A stretch of 51,191 nucleotides of DNA from Gemmatimonadota bacterium (GTDB lineage: Bacteria; Gemmatimonadota; Gemmatimonadetes; Longimicrobiales; Gaopeijiaceae). A model generated the notes under the pieces. It saw only the letters and a program-made list of their open reading frames with translations, was not told the origin of the DNA and made no database searches. Made by a program: the position numbers and the translations under genes. Each line of letters opens with the position of its first letter. The stretch's first letter is position 1. The stretch covers positions 1-51,191 of the forward strand of contig SLCK01000124.1 of assembly GCA_007125845.1 (NCBI GenBank), in the 5' to 3' direction. Shown here in pieces: positions 43,459-51,191 of the stretch.

Positions 43459-45047
43459 GATGACGAAGCTTCGTCACCCGAGCTGGAGCCAGGTCCGGAC
43501 TCGCCCCGTACCTCCCGATGGATCGCCAGGTTGTGCTTCTCCATCAGCCGGTAGAGCGTCGTACGATCCACATCGGCGATCCGGGCGGCGCTGGACATGT
43601 TCCCGTTCGCCTCCTGGACGACCCACTCCAGATACCGGCGCTCGAACTCGTCGGTGAGCTCCTGGCGCACGTCGTGGTACTTGCCCTTCTTGAGCGGAAT
43701 CCCGGAGGTCTCAACCGCCCCGGTGGATCGGTCGTCGAAGGCGGGGAGATCCTCGGGCTGGATTTCCGCGCCTGGTTCGGTGAGGACGACCAGGTGCTCG
43801 ATGACGTTCTGCAGCTCCCGGATGTTTCCGGGCCAGGTCCGGCCCTGGAACTCGCGGATGGCCTCGAGGCTGAAGCGCGGGAGCTCCGAGCCCTTGGGCT
43901 GGTGCTTTCTCCAGTACTCCCGGAGGAAGTGCTCGGCGAGGATCGGGATGTCCTGCACCCGCTCGCGCAAAGGGGGCACCACGATCGGCACCACCCGGAG
44001 GCGGTAGTAGAGGTCCTCCCGCAGGTGCCCCTCCGCGACCGCCTCATCCGGACTCCGGTTCGTCGCCGCGATGAAGCGGACATCCACGACCGCGTCGATC
44101 CGGTCGCTTCCTACCCTCCGAACCTTCCCGTCCTGGATCACCCGCAGGAGCTTTGCCTGGATCGAGGGCGACATCTCGGTCACCTCATCCAGGAAGAGAG
44201 TACCGCCGTCCGCGGCCTCCAGCAGCCCCTGGTGCTCCTTGACGGCCCCGGTGAAGGAACCCTTGCGGTGTCCGAACATTTCGGACTCGAGCAGGGCCTC
44301 CGGAAGGGCCGCACAGTTCACGGCGAGCATTGGTCGATTGGCACGCCGACTCTTCTCGTGGATGAATTGGGCGATGAGCTCCTTTCCGGTCCCGCTCTCC
44401 CCATAGATGAACACGGACGCATCGGTCCGCCCGGTCCGGGCCGCGAGGTTCATGGTGCGCTGGAGGGCCGGCGACTCGCCGAGAATCGAAGGATGCTCGT
44501 GCTCGCCAGAGCCCGGCAGATCCTCGTGCGTGTCCTTCAACTCCTCCGCGGCCAGCGCGTAGAAGGCCGCCTGGCCGACGAAGAGCTTCAGGTGGGCGGC
44601 CGAAAAGGGCTTGGGGAGATAGGTGAAGGCACCGAGGGAGAGTGCCTCCACGCTCGATTCGATCGACGACTCCCCGGTCATGATGATCGGGAAGAGGGCG
44701 GGATTCGCCTTGAGGCCCGCCGCCATCACCTCGAGCCCGGAGACCTGTGGGAGATTGAGGTCGATCAGGGCTACCTGGAAGTCCCTGCGCCGAATCAGGT
44801 CCCGCGCCTGGGGACCACGATCGCAGGTGGTAACGGTATACCCCTCCTCCTCGAGCACGGTGCGGCACACTTCCACCAGGCCGTGGTCGTCGTCCACCAC
44901 GAGCACGTGCACGTTCGCGCGGTCACCTTCGGTGAATTCAGCATCGTCCGGCCGCACCCCGCTCTTCGCCCGGGCATCCCCGCCCCGCTCGCCTGGCCAC
45001 CCGGGCGCCCGTCCCCTGGCTCCGGAGAATCCATGCATATTCGTCAT
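43455..45047 (-). CDS. Sigma-54-dependent response regulator (NtrC family)
   Basis: The product has 530 residues. ATG 45047 is chosen because GAGG (45056-45059) lies 8 nt upstream; ATG 45065 has no ribosome-binding site. The receiver (about 45-160) is intact: VVDDDHG, Asp in ALIDLNLPQVSG, Thr in IIMTGES and Lys in YLPKPFS. The AAA+ domain has GESGTGKE, GSFTGA, GGTLFLDE and REDLYYRLRVVP. The Fis-type helix-turn-helix is SSAARIADVDRTTLYRLMEKH. A 35-residue Gly/Arg-rich N-terminal extension precedes the receiver. It overlaps the degenerate kinase by 4 bp and sits between a sugar transferase and a glycosidase fusion, suggesting it regulates this glycan locus. Confidence 0.94.
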   Translation of the reverse strand: MTNMHGFSGARGRAPGWPGERGGDARAKSGVRPDDAEFTEGDRANVHVLVVDDDHGLVEVCRTVLEEEGYTVTTCDRGPQARDLIRRRDFQVALIDLNLPQVSGLEVMAAGLKANPALFPIIMTGESSIESSVEALSLGAFTYLPKPFSAAHLKLFVGQAAFYALAAEELKDTHEDLPGSGEHEHPSILGESPALQRTMNLAARTGRTDASVFIYGESGTGKELIAQFIHEKSRRANRPMLAVNCAALPEALLESEMFGHRKGSFTGAVKEHQGLLEAADGGTLFLDEVTEMSPSIQAKLLRVIQDGKVRRVGSDRIDAVVDVRFIAATNRSPDEAVAEGHLREDLYYRLRVVPIVVPPLRERVQDIPILAEHFLREYWRKHQPKGSELPRFSLEAIREFQGRTWPGNIRELQNVIEHLVVLTEPGAEIQPEDLPAFDDRSTGAVETSGIPLKKGKYHDVRQELTDEFERRYLEWVVQEANGNMSSAARIADVDRTTLYRLMEKHNLAIHREVRGESGPGSSSGDEASSS

Positions 45048-45089
45048 CGTCCGCACCTCGTGCATCGGAGCTGAGCTTGGCCCCCGTGG

Positions 45090-45197
45090 TCAGTCCTCCA
45101 GGTCGACTGTCCCGTCCATCGCGCTGCGAGGCGTCGACACCACAGTGCCGTGCGCTTTCCAGCCGACAAGATAACGACCGGAGCCCTCAATGAACAC
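45090..45197 (-). CDS. Possible small ORF (35 codons)
   Basis: GTG 45197 is preceded by GGAGAAGGC and opens a 35-codon frame (start VFIEGSGRYLVGWKAHGTVV, end GTVDLED) that ends 43 bp before the activator gene start. Its composition is more protein-like than usual shadow frames, but there is no homology I recognise and it is too short to judge. It may instead be the remnant of a longer gene. Confidence 0.25.
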   Translation of the reverse strand: MFIEGSGRYLVGWKAHGTVVSTPRSAMDGTVDLED

Positions 45198-45262
45198 GCC
45201 TTCTCCGGGTGACTGCGGGTCGACTCGCCCTCCCTGCGTGGTGCCGGAGCCACACCCGTGGG

Positions 45263-48094
45263 CTACTCGCCACCCTCGAGCAAGGCCACCCAGGGACCTT
45301 CCTCGGGGGGAGCGAGCGTCACCGACCCGCCTCCTTCGACGGAAATCGTGGGGCCCCACTGCACGGCGAGGATGTCCAGCCAGCGAAGAGTCATCCCTCC
45401 CGCCGCATCGCTGAGATCCAGATCCACCGATCCCCCATCGGGGAAGTAGGCGGCGTACCTGAGTCCGATCTCGGCGAGCACGTAGGCCTCGTCGCTTCCG
45501 CGACGGGAGAGGAGATCGGTGCGGGGTTCGGCAGAGAAGACAGGCATGCGGTCGGTGAGCATCCGCATGCTCCGGATGTGGGTCTGCGCGAGGGAATTGA
45601 GACCGATCCCCGCCATGGTGGCGGGGTCGTGCGGACGGTGGAATCGAGCCGAAGCCATCCCGGCGAATACGTTGCGCCAGAACTTCCGGGTGCCCTCCTC
45701 AACCCCCCCGCCGTGCCTGGGTCCCCCGTAGATCTTCACGTTGTTGATCGGCCGGGGAGCAGAGGCGAGGCGACTGCGGTGCTCCATCGCGTAAACCCAG
45801 TGGGCCTGACCGACCTGGTGGTTGTTCTGTGAGATTTCCACGTACGCATAGCGCTCGGGATGATTGTACGTGTTCTCGTAGAGTGGGTCCTCGGGGGTTC
45901 GAGCCGCCCACATCTCGGTGACATATGCGGGCCGCGCCAGCTCCTCCGCCCTCTCGAGGATGAGGTCCGCCCAGTAGCCGCTCCAGAGCGGGGACTCGTC
46001 GGTTTCATTGCTGATCGTATAGAGCACATGCGGATAGTGCAGCGAGATCGACAGCATCTTCTCGACGAACGCGCGCTGGTACTGGAGCACCTCCTGGTTG
46101 TCGTCGAGTTCGGGCGTCGTCCTGAGGAAAGGGTTCTCGCGCTCGGGGGCAGGAGAGTTCACGACGGTGGGAAGCCCGCTCGTCTCCGGCGTGTAATTGA
46201 CGTTGTTGCGCGGGTTGTACGGGCTCGCCGCCCAGCGCCCGCCCCCCGCGAAATCGAAGCGGTCCCAGAGCTCGATCTGAACGATGATGTCCCGCGCGAG
46301 GGTCATCTCCAGGAAGCGCTCGAAGCGCTTCCAGTACTCCGGATTCCAGAGAGTCAGGTCGTAGAGCCCTTCCCTGACGACGCCCTGGAACGGAAAGACG
46401 TTCCCTTCGTCGCGGCTCGACATCGTGTTTCGCACGTAGTTCCCCCCGACCGACTGAAGCAGGTCGAGGTGGGCTTCGAGACCGTTGGGGGGCAGCTGGG
46501 GATGATTGAAGAGGTTGTCCTCGTCCGAGCCGCCCAGCAGGAGGACCGGATCGCCCTGGTATTGCCAGTAGAAAGGGTTGCCGGGATAGGGCTGGATTCG
46601 ATCGGGGTCCGAAGCCGTCACTCCGGATCCCGCTCCGGGCTCCAGGCCGGAGACGGTGGAATCACATCCGATCAGGAGGAGCAGAACCACGGCAGCACTC
46701 CCCACCCCCTTAGCCCCCGTCGAGCGGAGCCACGACCGACCGCCCCCGCGTCCCCTCCACGTACCGATCATCGCCACGATACCCCCGAGCAGGCCGAAGC
46801 CCCCGGCCGCGAAGAGCTCACGCGGGGGGGTGGGAACGTTGAGCGGAGCCCCCATGAGGAGCACCAGCACCGGGGCCGCAGCAAGGCCCAGAAGGGGCCG
46901 CAGCGCTGGAGACACCCAACCCAGGTGAGCGGCGGCGAGCCCTAGCGGAAGTGCGAAGGCCGCCGCGCCGAGGAGCCCGGCGAGGAGGAGCCCTCCGGGC
47001 AGCACTGATTGGTTCGCGAATCGACTCATGAGCCACCATCCGGAAAAGAAACCCCATTGAAAGTCGCCGCGAAGCTCTCCTTCAGAGCTGCGCACGCTGA
47101 TCACTGCGCGGCGCGATTCGAAGGCGGCGGACACCTCCGTCGCCACCCCCTCCGGCACCGCCTCCGGAAGGACGAACTCGGTCTTAGCGCCATTCGGTCC
47201 CCCGAGCGGCGTGCGAACCCTCAGCACCAGATCCCGGCCGCTCTGACCGAGCGTGATGTTCCGGGTATCCTGACCCCTGGAGAAGGTCACGATGCGTGCA
47301 GGTCCGCTCTGCTCACCCTCTGACGTCACGATGGCGGACGCGCGGACGACCTGCGTGCGGGCCGCGGCCTGACGGACCTCATGCCGTGCGTCCACATCCG
47401 CGCCCGGCTCCACGCACCATTCGTCGGGTGGAGTCCCGGCGCAGATCCGAGGCGAGTCGACAGCACCCAGGTACTCCCGTCCCCCGCCCCACTCATCTCC
47501 CGCCAGGACCTCATGGTCGCGGTTCCAGTCGTCCATCACCAGGCCCCGGCTCGCGGCGAATCCCGTCGCGGCGAGGAAGATCACCACGCCCAGGAAGACC
47601 GAAGTTGCGGCTCCCAGGACGAGGATTCGCCGGTCGAGCCCCCGTCGCGCGAGGAACAGGGCGGCCCAAGCCGCGGCCGCCGCCCCTGCCGTGTTCATCA
47701 CCACGTCGTAGGGGGAGACGGTCCGGCCCTGGACCCGGAGCTGACCCAGCTCGACGACGACGGTCAGAATGGCAACGAGCGCGGCCACTTGGAGGACGAT
47801 CCGGCGCACCTCCACGGAGCCCGCGTCACGTCGGCCGAACCGTCCCCCGGCCCGGTCCGCCGCGAGTCGCTGGGAGCCTACAGCGCCCAGAACGAATCCG
47901 ATCGGCGCAAAGAGAAGCAGATTGCCGAGCACGACCACCCACCGCGGCGAAGGCGGACGGAGGAGGATCTCGGGATCGGAGGTCCCCGTCGGGGTCCACG
48001 TCATCCAGAGGACGACCAGGTAGAGCCAGGCCACTGTGCCCGCTGTGGCGTACGCACTACAATCGAGCAGACCTTTACGGCAGTCTGAACCCAT
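45263..48094 (-). CDS. VanZ / LamG-like / clan-A glycoside hydrolase fusion
   Basis: The product has 943 residues from ATG 48094. Residues about 20-150 are a VanZ-like membrane domain (PRWVVVLGNLLLFAPIGFVLG, VELGQLRVQGRTVSPYDVVMNTAG). Residues 190-350 form a LamG/concanavalin-like extracytoplasmic domain, and 365-445 hold further helices. Around 465-480 an internal signal with lipobox LLLLIGC (Cys477) precedes a glycosidase-like TIM barrel (495-860; YTISNETDE as clan-A acid/base Glu, YVEISQNN as candidate nucleophile). Residues 865-943 resemble the collagen-binding-like C-terminal domain of some such hydrolases. An internal start at ATG 46771 (residue 442) could yield a separate lipoprotein. 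A -24/-12 promoter lies about 90 bp upstream. Confidence 0.8.
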   Translation of the reverse strand: MGSDCRKGLLDCSAYATAGTVAWLYLVVLWMTWTPTGTSDPEILLRPPSPRWVVVLGNLLLFAPIGFVLGAVGSQRLAADRAGGRFGRRDAGSVEVRRIVLQVAALVAILTVVVELGQLRVQGRTVSPYDVVMNTAGAAAAAWAALFLARRGLDRRILVLGAATSVFLGVVIFLAATGFAASRGLVMDDWNRDHEVLAGDEWGGGREYLGAVDSPRICAGTPPDEWCVEPGADVDARHEVRQAAARTQVVRASAIVTSEGEQSGPARIVTFSRGQDTRNITLGQSGRDLVLRVRTPLGGPNGAKTEFVLPEAVPEGVATEVSAAFESRRAVISVRSSEGELRGDFQWGFFSGWWLMSRFANQSVLPGGLLLAGLLGAAAFALPLGLAAAHLGWVSPALRPLLGLAAAPVLVLLMGAPLNVPTPPRELFAAGGFGLLGGIVAMIGTWRGRGGGRSWLRSTGAKGVGSAAVVLLLLIGCDSTVSGLEPGAGSGVTASDPDRIQPYPGNPFYWQYQGDPVLLLGGSDEDNLFNHPQLPPNGLEAHLDLLQSVGGNYVRNTMSSRDEGNVFPFQGVVREGLYDLTLWNPEYWKRFERFLEMTLARDIIVQIELWDRFDFAGGGRWAASPYNPRNNVNYTPETSGLPTVVNSPAPERENPFLRTTPELDDNQEVLQYQRAFVEKMLSISLHYPHVLYTISNETDESPLWSGYWADLILERAEELARPAYVTEMWAARTPEDPLYENTYNHPERYAYVEISQNNHQVGQAHWVYAMEHRSRLASAPRPINNVKIYGGPRHGGGVEEGTRKFWRNVFAGMASARFHRPHDPATMAGIGLNSLAQTHIRSMRMLTDRMPVFSAEPRTDLLSRRGSDEAYVLAEIGLRYAAYFPDGGSVDLDLSDAAGGMTLRWLDILAVQWGPTISVEGGGSVTLAPPEEGPWVALLEGGE

Positions 48095-48184
48095 GCGTCG
48101 CCCGGATACCCTCCCAATTCGGCCCCAATGCGGCCATTTTCGACGCGATGACCGCGCCACATCGACGTTTCACCGCATATACGC

Positions 48185-48200
48185 TGCAAGCGAGGTGCCG
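48185..48200 (-). promoter_or_regulatory. Putative sigma-54 promoter for the VanZ-glycosidase gene
   Basis: On the minus strand CGGCAC-CTCGC-TTGCA matches TGGCAC-N5-TTGCW with one mismatch; GG and GC are at the correct 10-bp offset. The -12 is about 90 nt upstream of ATG 48094. It forms a divergent pair with the plus-strand element at 48219-48234. Confidence 0.6.
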
Positions 48201-48218
48201 GAATGGGGCACCGTTGGG

Positions 48219-48234
48219 CGGCACACCGTTTGCA
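48219..48234 (+). promoter_or_regulatory. Putative sigma-54 promoter for rfbF
   Basis: CGGCAC-ACCGT-TTGCA is a near-perfect -24/-12 element (one mismatch at the first base). The -12 is about 87 nt before ATG 48319. It is only 18 bp from the minus-strand element, so one activator complex could serve both. Confidence 0.65.
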
Positions 48235-48318
48235 TGCCTACTTCGGTCGAGGCCAAGGCGTTCGCGGGTCGAAGGCCCCGGTGCGCTCCTGACATCCAAA
48301 ACCCACGGGAACGAAGAC

Positions 48319-49146
48319 ATGAAAGCGATCATCCTGGCCGGCGGCTTCGGCACGCGCCTTTCGGAAGAAACCGCGTTTCGCCCGAAGCCGATGGTGGAGA
48401 TCGGAGGCAGGCCCATGCTCTGGCACATCATGAACACCTGCGCGGCTCACGGCGTGGACGAGTTCATCATCGCCCTGGGATACAAAGGTGAGATGATCAA
48501 GGAGTACTTTCTCAACTTCTACGCCATCAACAACGACCTCTCCATCGACCTCGCGACCGGGGCGTCCACCATCCACGACGGCAATCAGCCGAACTGGAAG
48601 GTCCACCTCGTGGACACGGGCCTGCACACTCAGACCGGCGGACGACTCAAGCGACTGCGCGACTGGCTCGACGAGGACGAGGATTTCCTCTTCACCTACG
48701 GAGACGGGGTGGCCGACCTGGACATCACGGCGTTGATCGACTTCCACCGTTCCCACGGGAAGCTGGCCACTGTGACGACGGTGCGCTCGCCCGCGCGGTT
48801 CGGTCGCCTGGCGATGCGCGACCACCAAGTGACGAAGTTCCACGAGAAGCCCGAGGCCGCGGAGGGGTGGATCAACGGCGGCTACTTCGTCCTCAAACCC
48901 GAGGCCATCGACTATGTGGACGGCGACCACTCGGTATGGGAGCGCAATCCCGTCGAAGGCCTCGCGCGCGACGGACAGCTCATGGGCTTCCAGCACAACG
49001 GTTTCTGGTCCTGCATGGACACCCTCAAGGAGAAAAACCTCCTCGAGGACATGTGGGAGCGAGGAAAAGCTCCCTGGAAGATCACCGAACCGCGGGAGTC
49101 CGCGCTGGTGGGCGATGGGATGAATGGAGCGGAGCGGCCCTCGTGA
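48319..49146 (+). CDS. rfbF: Glucose-1-phosphate cytidylyltransferase
   Basis: The product has 275 residues from ATG 48319. The nucleotidyltransferase head is AIILAGGFGTRLSEETAFRPKPMVEIGG, with catalytic Gly-rich loop, Arg13 and Lys23. RfbF-specific segments follow: IIALGYKGEMIKEYFLNFYAINNDL, FLFTYGDGVADLDI and GYFVLKPEAIDYVDGDHSVWE. It joins CTP and glucose 1-phosphate to CDP-glucose for 3,6-dideoxyhexose or related CDP-sugars. A C-terminal extension of about 18 residues exceeds E. coli-type RfbF. No CDP-glucose dehydratase is in the window. Its stop overlaps the GTG start of the sugar C-methyltransferase by 4 bp (GTGA). Confidence 0.95.
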   Translation: MKAIILAGGFGTRLSEETAFRPKPMVEIGGRPMLWHIMNTCAAHGVDEFIIALGYKGEMIKEYFLNFYAINNDLSIDLATGASTIHDGNQPNWKVHLVDTGLHTQTGGRLKRLRDWLDEDEDFLFTYGDGVADLDITALIDFHRSHGKLATVTTVRSPARFGRLAMRDHQVTKFHEKPEAAEGWINGGYFVLKPEAIDYVDGDHSVWERNPVEGLARDGQLMGFQHNGFWSCMDTLKEKNLLEDMWERGKAPWKITEPRESALVGDGMNGAERPS

Positions 49147-50450
49147 GTGGGGCCGCGACACGAACGGGAGAAACACGGTCGGCCTCCGACGAGACGCAGC
49201 CCCGGACGCGCGTCGCCGCCGGGCCCTGCCGCTTCTGCGGAACGAAGTTGGAGCGGTCGTTCGTGGACCTGGGGGTCTCTCCCCTCTCCAACGCCTTCGT
49301 GGACCCGGAGGCGCTGAGAAGGGGGGAGATGTTCTACCCGCTCCACGCCTTCGTCTGCGAGGGCTGCCTGCTCGTCCAGCTCGAACAGTTCGAAAGGCCC
49401 GAGAACATCTTCAGCGACTACGCCTACTTCTCCTCTTACTCCCAGAGCTGGCTCGATCACTGCCGGAGCTACGTCGAACGCGTGTCGGAGCGCTTCGGGT
49501 TGGGAGAGGAGAGCCTGGTCGTGGAGCTGGCGAGCAACGACGGCTACCTGCTCCAGTACTTCGTGGAACGCGGGATCCCCGTGCTCGGGGTCGAGCCGGC
49601 CGCCAATGTGGCGGAGGCAGCCCTGGAGAAGGGCATCCCCACCCTGGTGCGGTTCTTCGGGGAGGAGTTCGGCGCCGAGCTGGCTACAGAACGGAGACCC
49701 GCCGATCTCATCGTCGGGAACAACGTGCTCGCCCACGTCCCCGGGCTGAACGACTTCGTCAGGGGAATCAAGCGCCTGCTCGCCCCCCGGGGAGGGGTCG
49801 CCACGCTCGAATTTCCGCACCTCCTCAAGCTCATCGAGGAGAACCAGTTCGATACGATCTACCACGAACATTTCTCCTACTTCTCCTTCCTCACGGTGGA
49901 GAAGGTGTTTGCAGAGCATGGTCTCACCCTCTTCGACGTGGAGGAGCTGCCGACGCACGGAGGGTCCCTCCGGATCTACGCCCGCCATGCCGAGGATCCC
50001 ACCCACGAGGTGGGCTCCCGGGTGGCAGACCTTCGCGACCGCGAGGTGGCCCGGGGATTCGACCGGATTGAAGGCTACCTCGGGTTCGAGGAGCGGGTAC
50101 GTCGCATCAAGCGGGAGCTGCTCACCTTTCTGATCGACGCGCGCGAGGCGGGCCGTTCCGTCGTAGGCTACGGCGCCCCCGCCAAGGGGAACACCCTTCT
50201 CAACTACTGCGGCGTGCGCACCGATCTCCTCGATTACACGGTGGACCGCAGCCCACACAAGCAGGGCCGCTACCTTCCCGGCACCCGGATTCCTGTTCAC
50301 TCGCCGGAGCGGATCAGCGAGACACGCCCCGACTACGTCCTCATCCTGCCGTGGAACCTCACGGACGAGATCGTGGCCCAGCAGGCGCACATCAGGGAGT
50401 GGGGTGGACAGTTCGTCGTTCCGATCCCCACCTTGCGGATCATCGAGTAG
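49143..50450 (+). CDS. NDP-sugar C-methyltransferase (TylC3/NovU-like)
   Basis: The product has 435 residues from GTG 49143, overlapping the rfbF stop (GTGA). After 28 disordered residues a putative zinc-binding domain (CRFCGT, about 29-34, and CEGC) is followed by a class I methyltransferase (VVELASNDGYLLQYF, LIVGNNVLAHVPGLNDF) and the C-terminal domain (SVVGYGAPAKGNTLLNYCG). This three-domain order (PF08421-PF13489-PF08484) belongs to sugar C-3 methyltransferases that use SAM on nucleotide keto-sugars. HEHFSYFS carries the catalytic His-Glu-His triad of this group. Coupling to RfbF suggests a branched CDP-sugar. Confidence 0.93.
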   Translation: MSGAATRTGETRSASDETQPRTRVAAGPCRFCGTKLERSFVDLGVSPLSNAFVDPEALRRGEMFYPLHAFVCEGCLLVQLEQFERPENIFSDYAYFSSYSQSWLDHCRSYVERVSERFGLGEESLVVELASNDGYLLQYFVERGIPVLGVEPAANVAEAALEKGIPTLVRFFGEEFGAELATERRPADLIVGNNVLAHVPGLNDFVRGIKRLLAPRGGVATLEFPHLLKLIEENQFDTIYHEHFSYFSFLTVEKVFAEHGLTLFDVEELPTHGGSLRIYARHAEDPTHEVGSRVADLRDREVARGFDRIEGYLGFEERVRRIKRELLTFLIDAREAGRSVVGYGAPAKGNTLLNYCGVRTDLLDYTVDRSPHKQGRYLPGTRIPVHSPERISETRPDYVLILPWNLTDEIVAQQAHIREWGGQFVVPIPTLRIIE

Positions 50451-50487
50451 CCGCGCCTCCAATGCACTTGTCCGGGAGCCCACACGA

Positions 50488-51191
50488 ATGTCGCTGGCAC
50501 TGAAGGCGGACGCGGAGCCCGCCACCGTCGGACGACGGATGCACGCCCTGATGGCCGAGCTGTACCCGATCTGCCGCAGCATCACCGGCGATGGGCTGCG
50601 GAGAACCCTCGCGGAGCTCGGGAAAGGCCTTCCCATGGAGATCCACGAGGTCCCGACCGGGACGCCCGTCCTGGACTGGGCCGTCCCCAAGGAGTGGAAC
50701 ATCCGGGACGGGTACATCCGGGATCCGAAGGGAAGGAAAGTCGTGGACTTCCAGGATTCGAACCTGCACGTCGTCAACTACAGCGTGCCCGTCCACCGCC
50801 ACCTCTCGCTCGCAGAGCTCAAGGACCACGTCTTCACACTTCCCGACCAACCCACCCTCGTTCCGTACCGGACCTCCTATTACGAGGAGACCTGGGGGTT
50901 CTGCATGGCCCACGAAACCCTGGAAGGACTCGGGGACGGGGAGTACGAGGTCTGCATCGACGCCACGTTGGGCGAGGGGTCGCTGACCTACGGTGAGCTC
51001 GTCCTCCCCGGGGAATCCGCCGAGGAAGTGCTCATCTCTTGCCACTGTTGTCATCCCTCGCTCTGCAACGACAACCTGTCGGGGATGGCCGTTGCCACGT
51101 TTCTCGCCCGGGAGCTCCACAACAGGCGACGGAAGCTCACGTACCGATTCCTCTTCATTCCTGGCACGATCGGATCGATCACCTGGCTCGC
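50488..51191 (+). CDS. DUF4910 aminopeptidase-like protein (3' partial)
   Basis: The frame runs off the window end; 234 complete codons are visible of about 430 expected. GGGAG lies 9 nt before ATG 50488. MHALMAELYPICRSITGDGLR and VPTGTPVLDWAVPKEWNI are the opening of the DUF4910/DUF2172 family, whose fold resembles M28 aminopeptidases. The metal site is HCCHPSLCNDNLSG, with His186, His189 and Asp195 as candidate ligands and additional Cys neighbours. Members often sit in surface-polysaccharide loci, and the substrate is unknown. It follows the C-methyltransferase by 37 bp on the same strand, so they are probably cotranscribed. Confidence 0.9.
   Translation, partial: MSLALKADAEPATVGRRMHALMAELYPICRSITGDGLRRTLAELGKGLPMEIHEVPTGTPVLDWAVPKEWNIRDGYIRDPKGRKVVDFQDSNLHVVNYSVPVHRHLSLAELKDHVFTLPDQPTLVPYRTSYYEETWGFCMAHETLEGLGDGEYEVCIDATLGEGSLTYGELVLPGESAEEVLISCHCCHPSLCNDNLSGMAVATFLARELHNRRRKLTYRFLFIPGTIGSITWL

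Noticed and set aside
40115-51191. Exosortase/PEP-CTERM system
   Set aside because: A sugar transferase and a sigma-54 regulator fit such a locus, but no exosortase, PEP-CTERM tail or PrsT/EpsI-type gene is visible in the window.

Overview
The window is about 51 kb of high-GC bacterial DNA carrying roughly 42 protein-coding genes on both strands. I saw no rRNA, tRNA, insertion sequence or CRISPR array. The gene set suggests a Gemmatimonadota-like organism. It has three large DUF5916 outer-membrane-barrel proteins with CBM9-type N-termini, DUF6503 and DUF4202 proteins, many lipoproteins and secreted metallopeptidases, and several signal peptides followed by Gln. This assignment is an inference from gene content; there is no phylogenetic marker I could test.

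Region 1 (1-24.8 kb) is mostly single genes and short operons for housekeeping and envelope functions. It contains a DUF6503-BsuPI protein (truncated by the window edge), a beta-hydroxyacid dehydrogenase, M28 and M23 peptidases, threonine deaminase, a TPR protein, a class V aminotransferase and the first DUF5916 protein. These are followed by a lytic transglycosylase with an exported FAH-type hydrolase, and a lipase/outer-membrane protein/DUF4202 operon. The rest are a DUF3014 protein, a nitrilase with a translationally overlapping glutaminyl cyclase lipoprotein, a VOC dioxygenase, an HExxH lipoprotein, class I fructose-bisphosphate aldolase, a YIP1-like fragment, a zinc-ribbon methyltransferase and a small barrel protein.

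Region 2 (24.8-32.9 kb) is a secreted/envelope block. Two tandem DUF5916 proteins and a lipoprotein lie in a row, followed by an FKBP-type prolyl isomerase and a membrane-anchored dihaem cytochrome c. A very strong intrinsic terminator lies inside the first codons of the third DUF5916 gene.

Region 3 (33.0-40.1 kb) is a signalling block. It holds a sigma-54 activator whose receiver lacks the phospho-acceptor Asp, a PAS-PAS-GGDEF cyclase with an intact I-site, an HWE histidine kinase overlapping a single-domain response regulator, and a large hybrid kinase.

Region 4 (40.1-51.2 kb) looks like the edge of an exopolysaccharide/surface-glycan locus. It contains a GNAT-like protein, an undecaprenyl-phosphate sugar phosphotransferase, a sigma-54 activator overlapping a degenerate, ChpT-like histidine-kinase protein, and a VanZ / LamG-like / glycosidase fusion. 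RfbF-type cytidylyltransferase, a sugar C-methyltransferase and a DUF4910 aminopeptidase-like protein (cut by the window end) follow. Good -24/-12 (GGCAC-N5-TTGC) elements form a divergent pair between the VanZ-glycosidase gene and rfbF, and another precedes the first DUF5916 gene. Two weaker ones precede the GNAT and sugar-transferase genes. My main hypothesis is that the local sigma-54 activator and its pseudokinase partner switch this glycan locus on.
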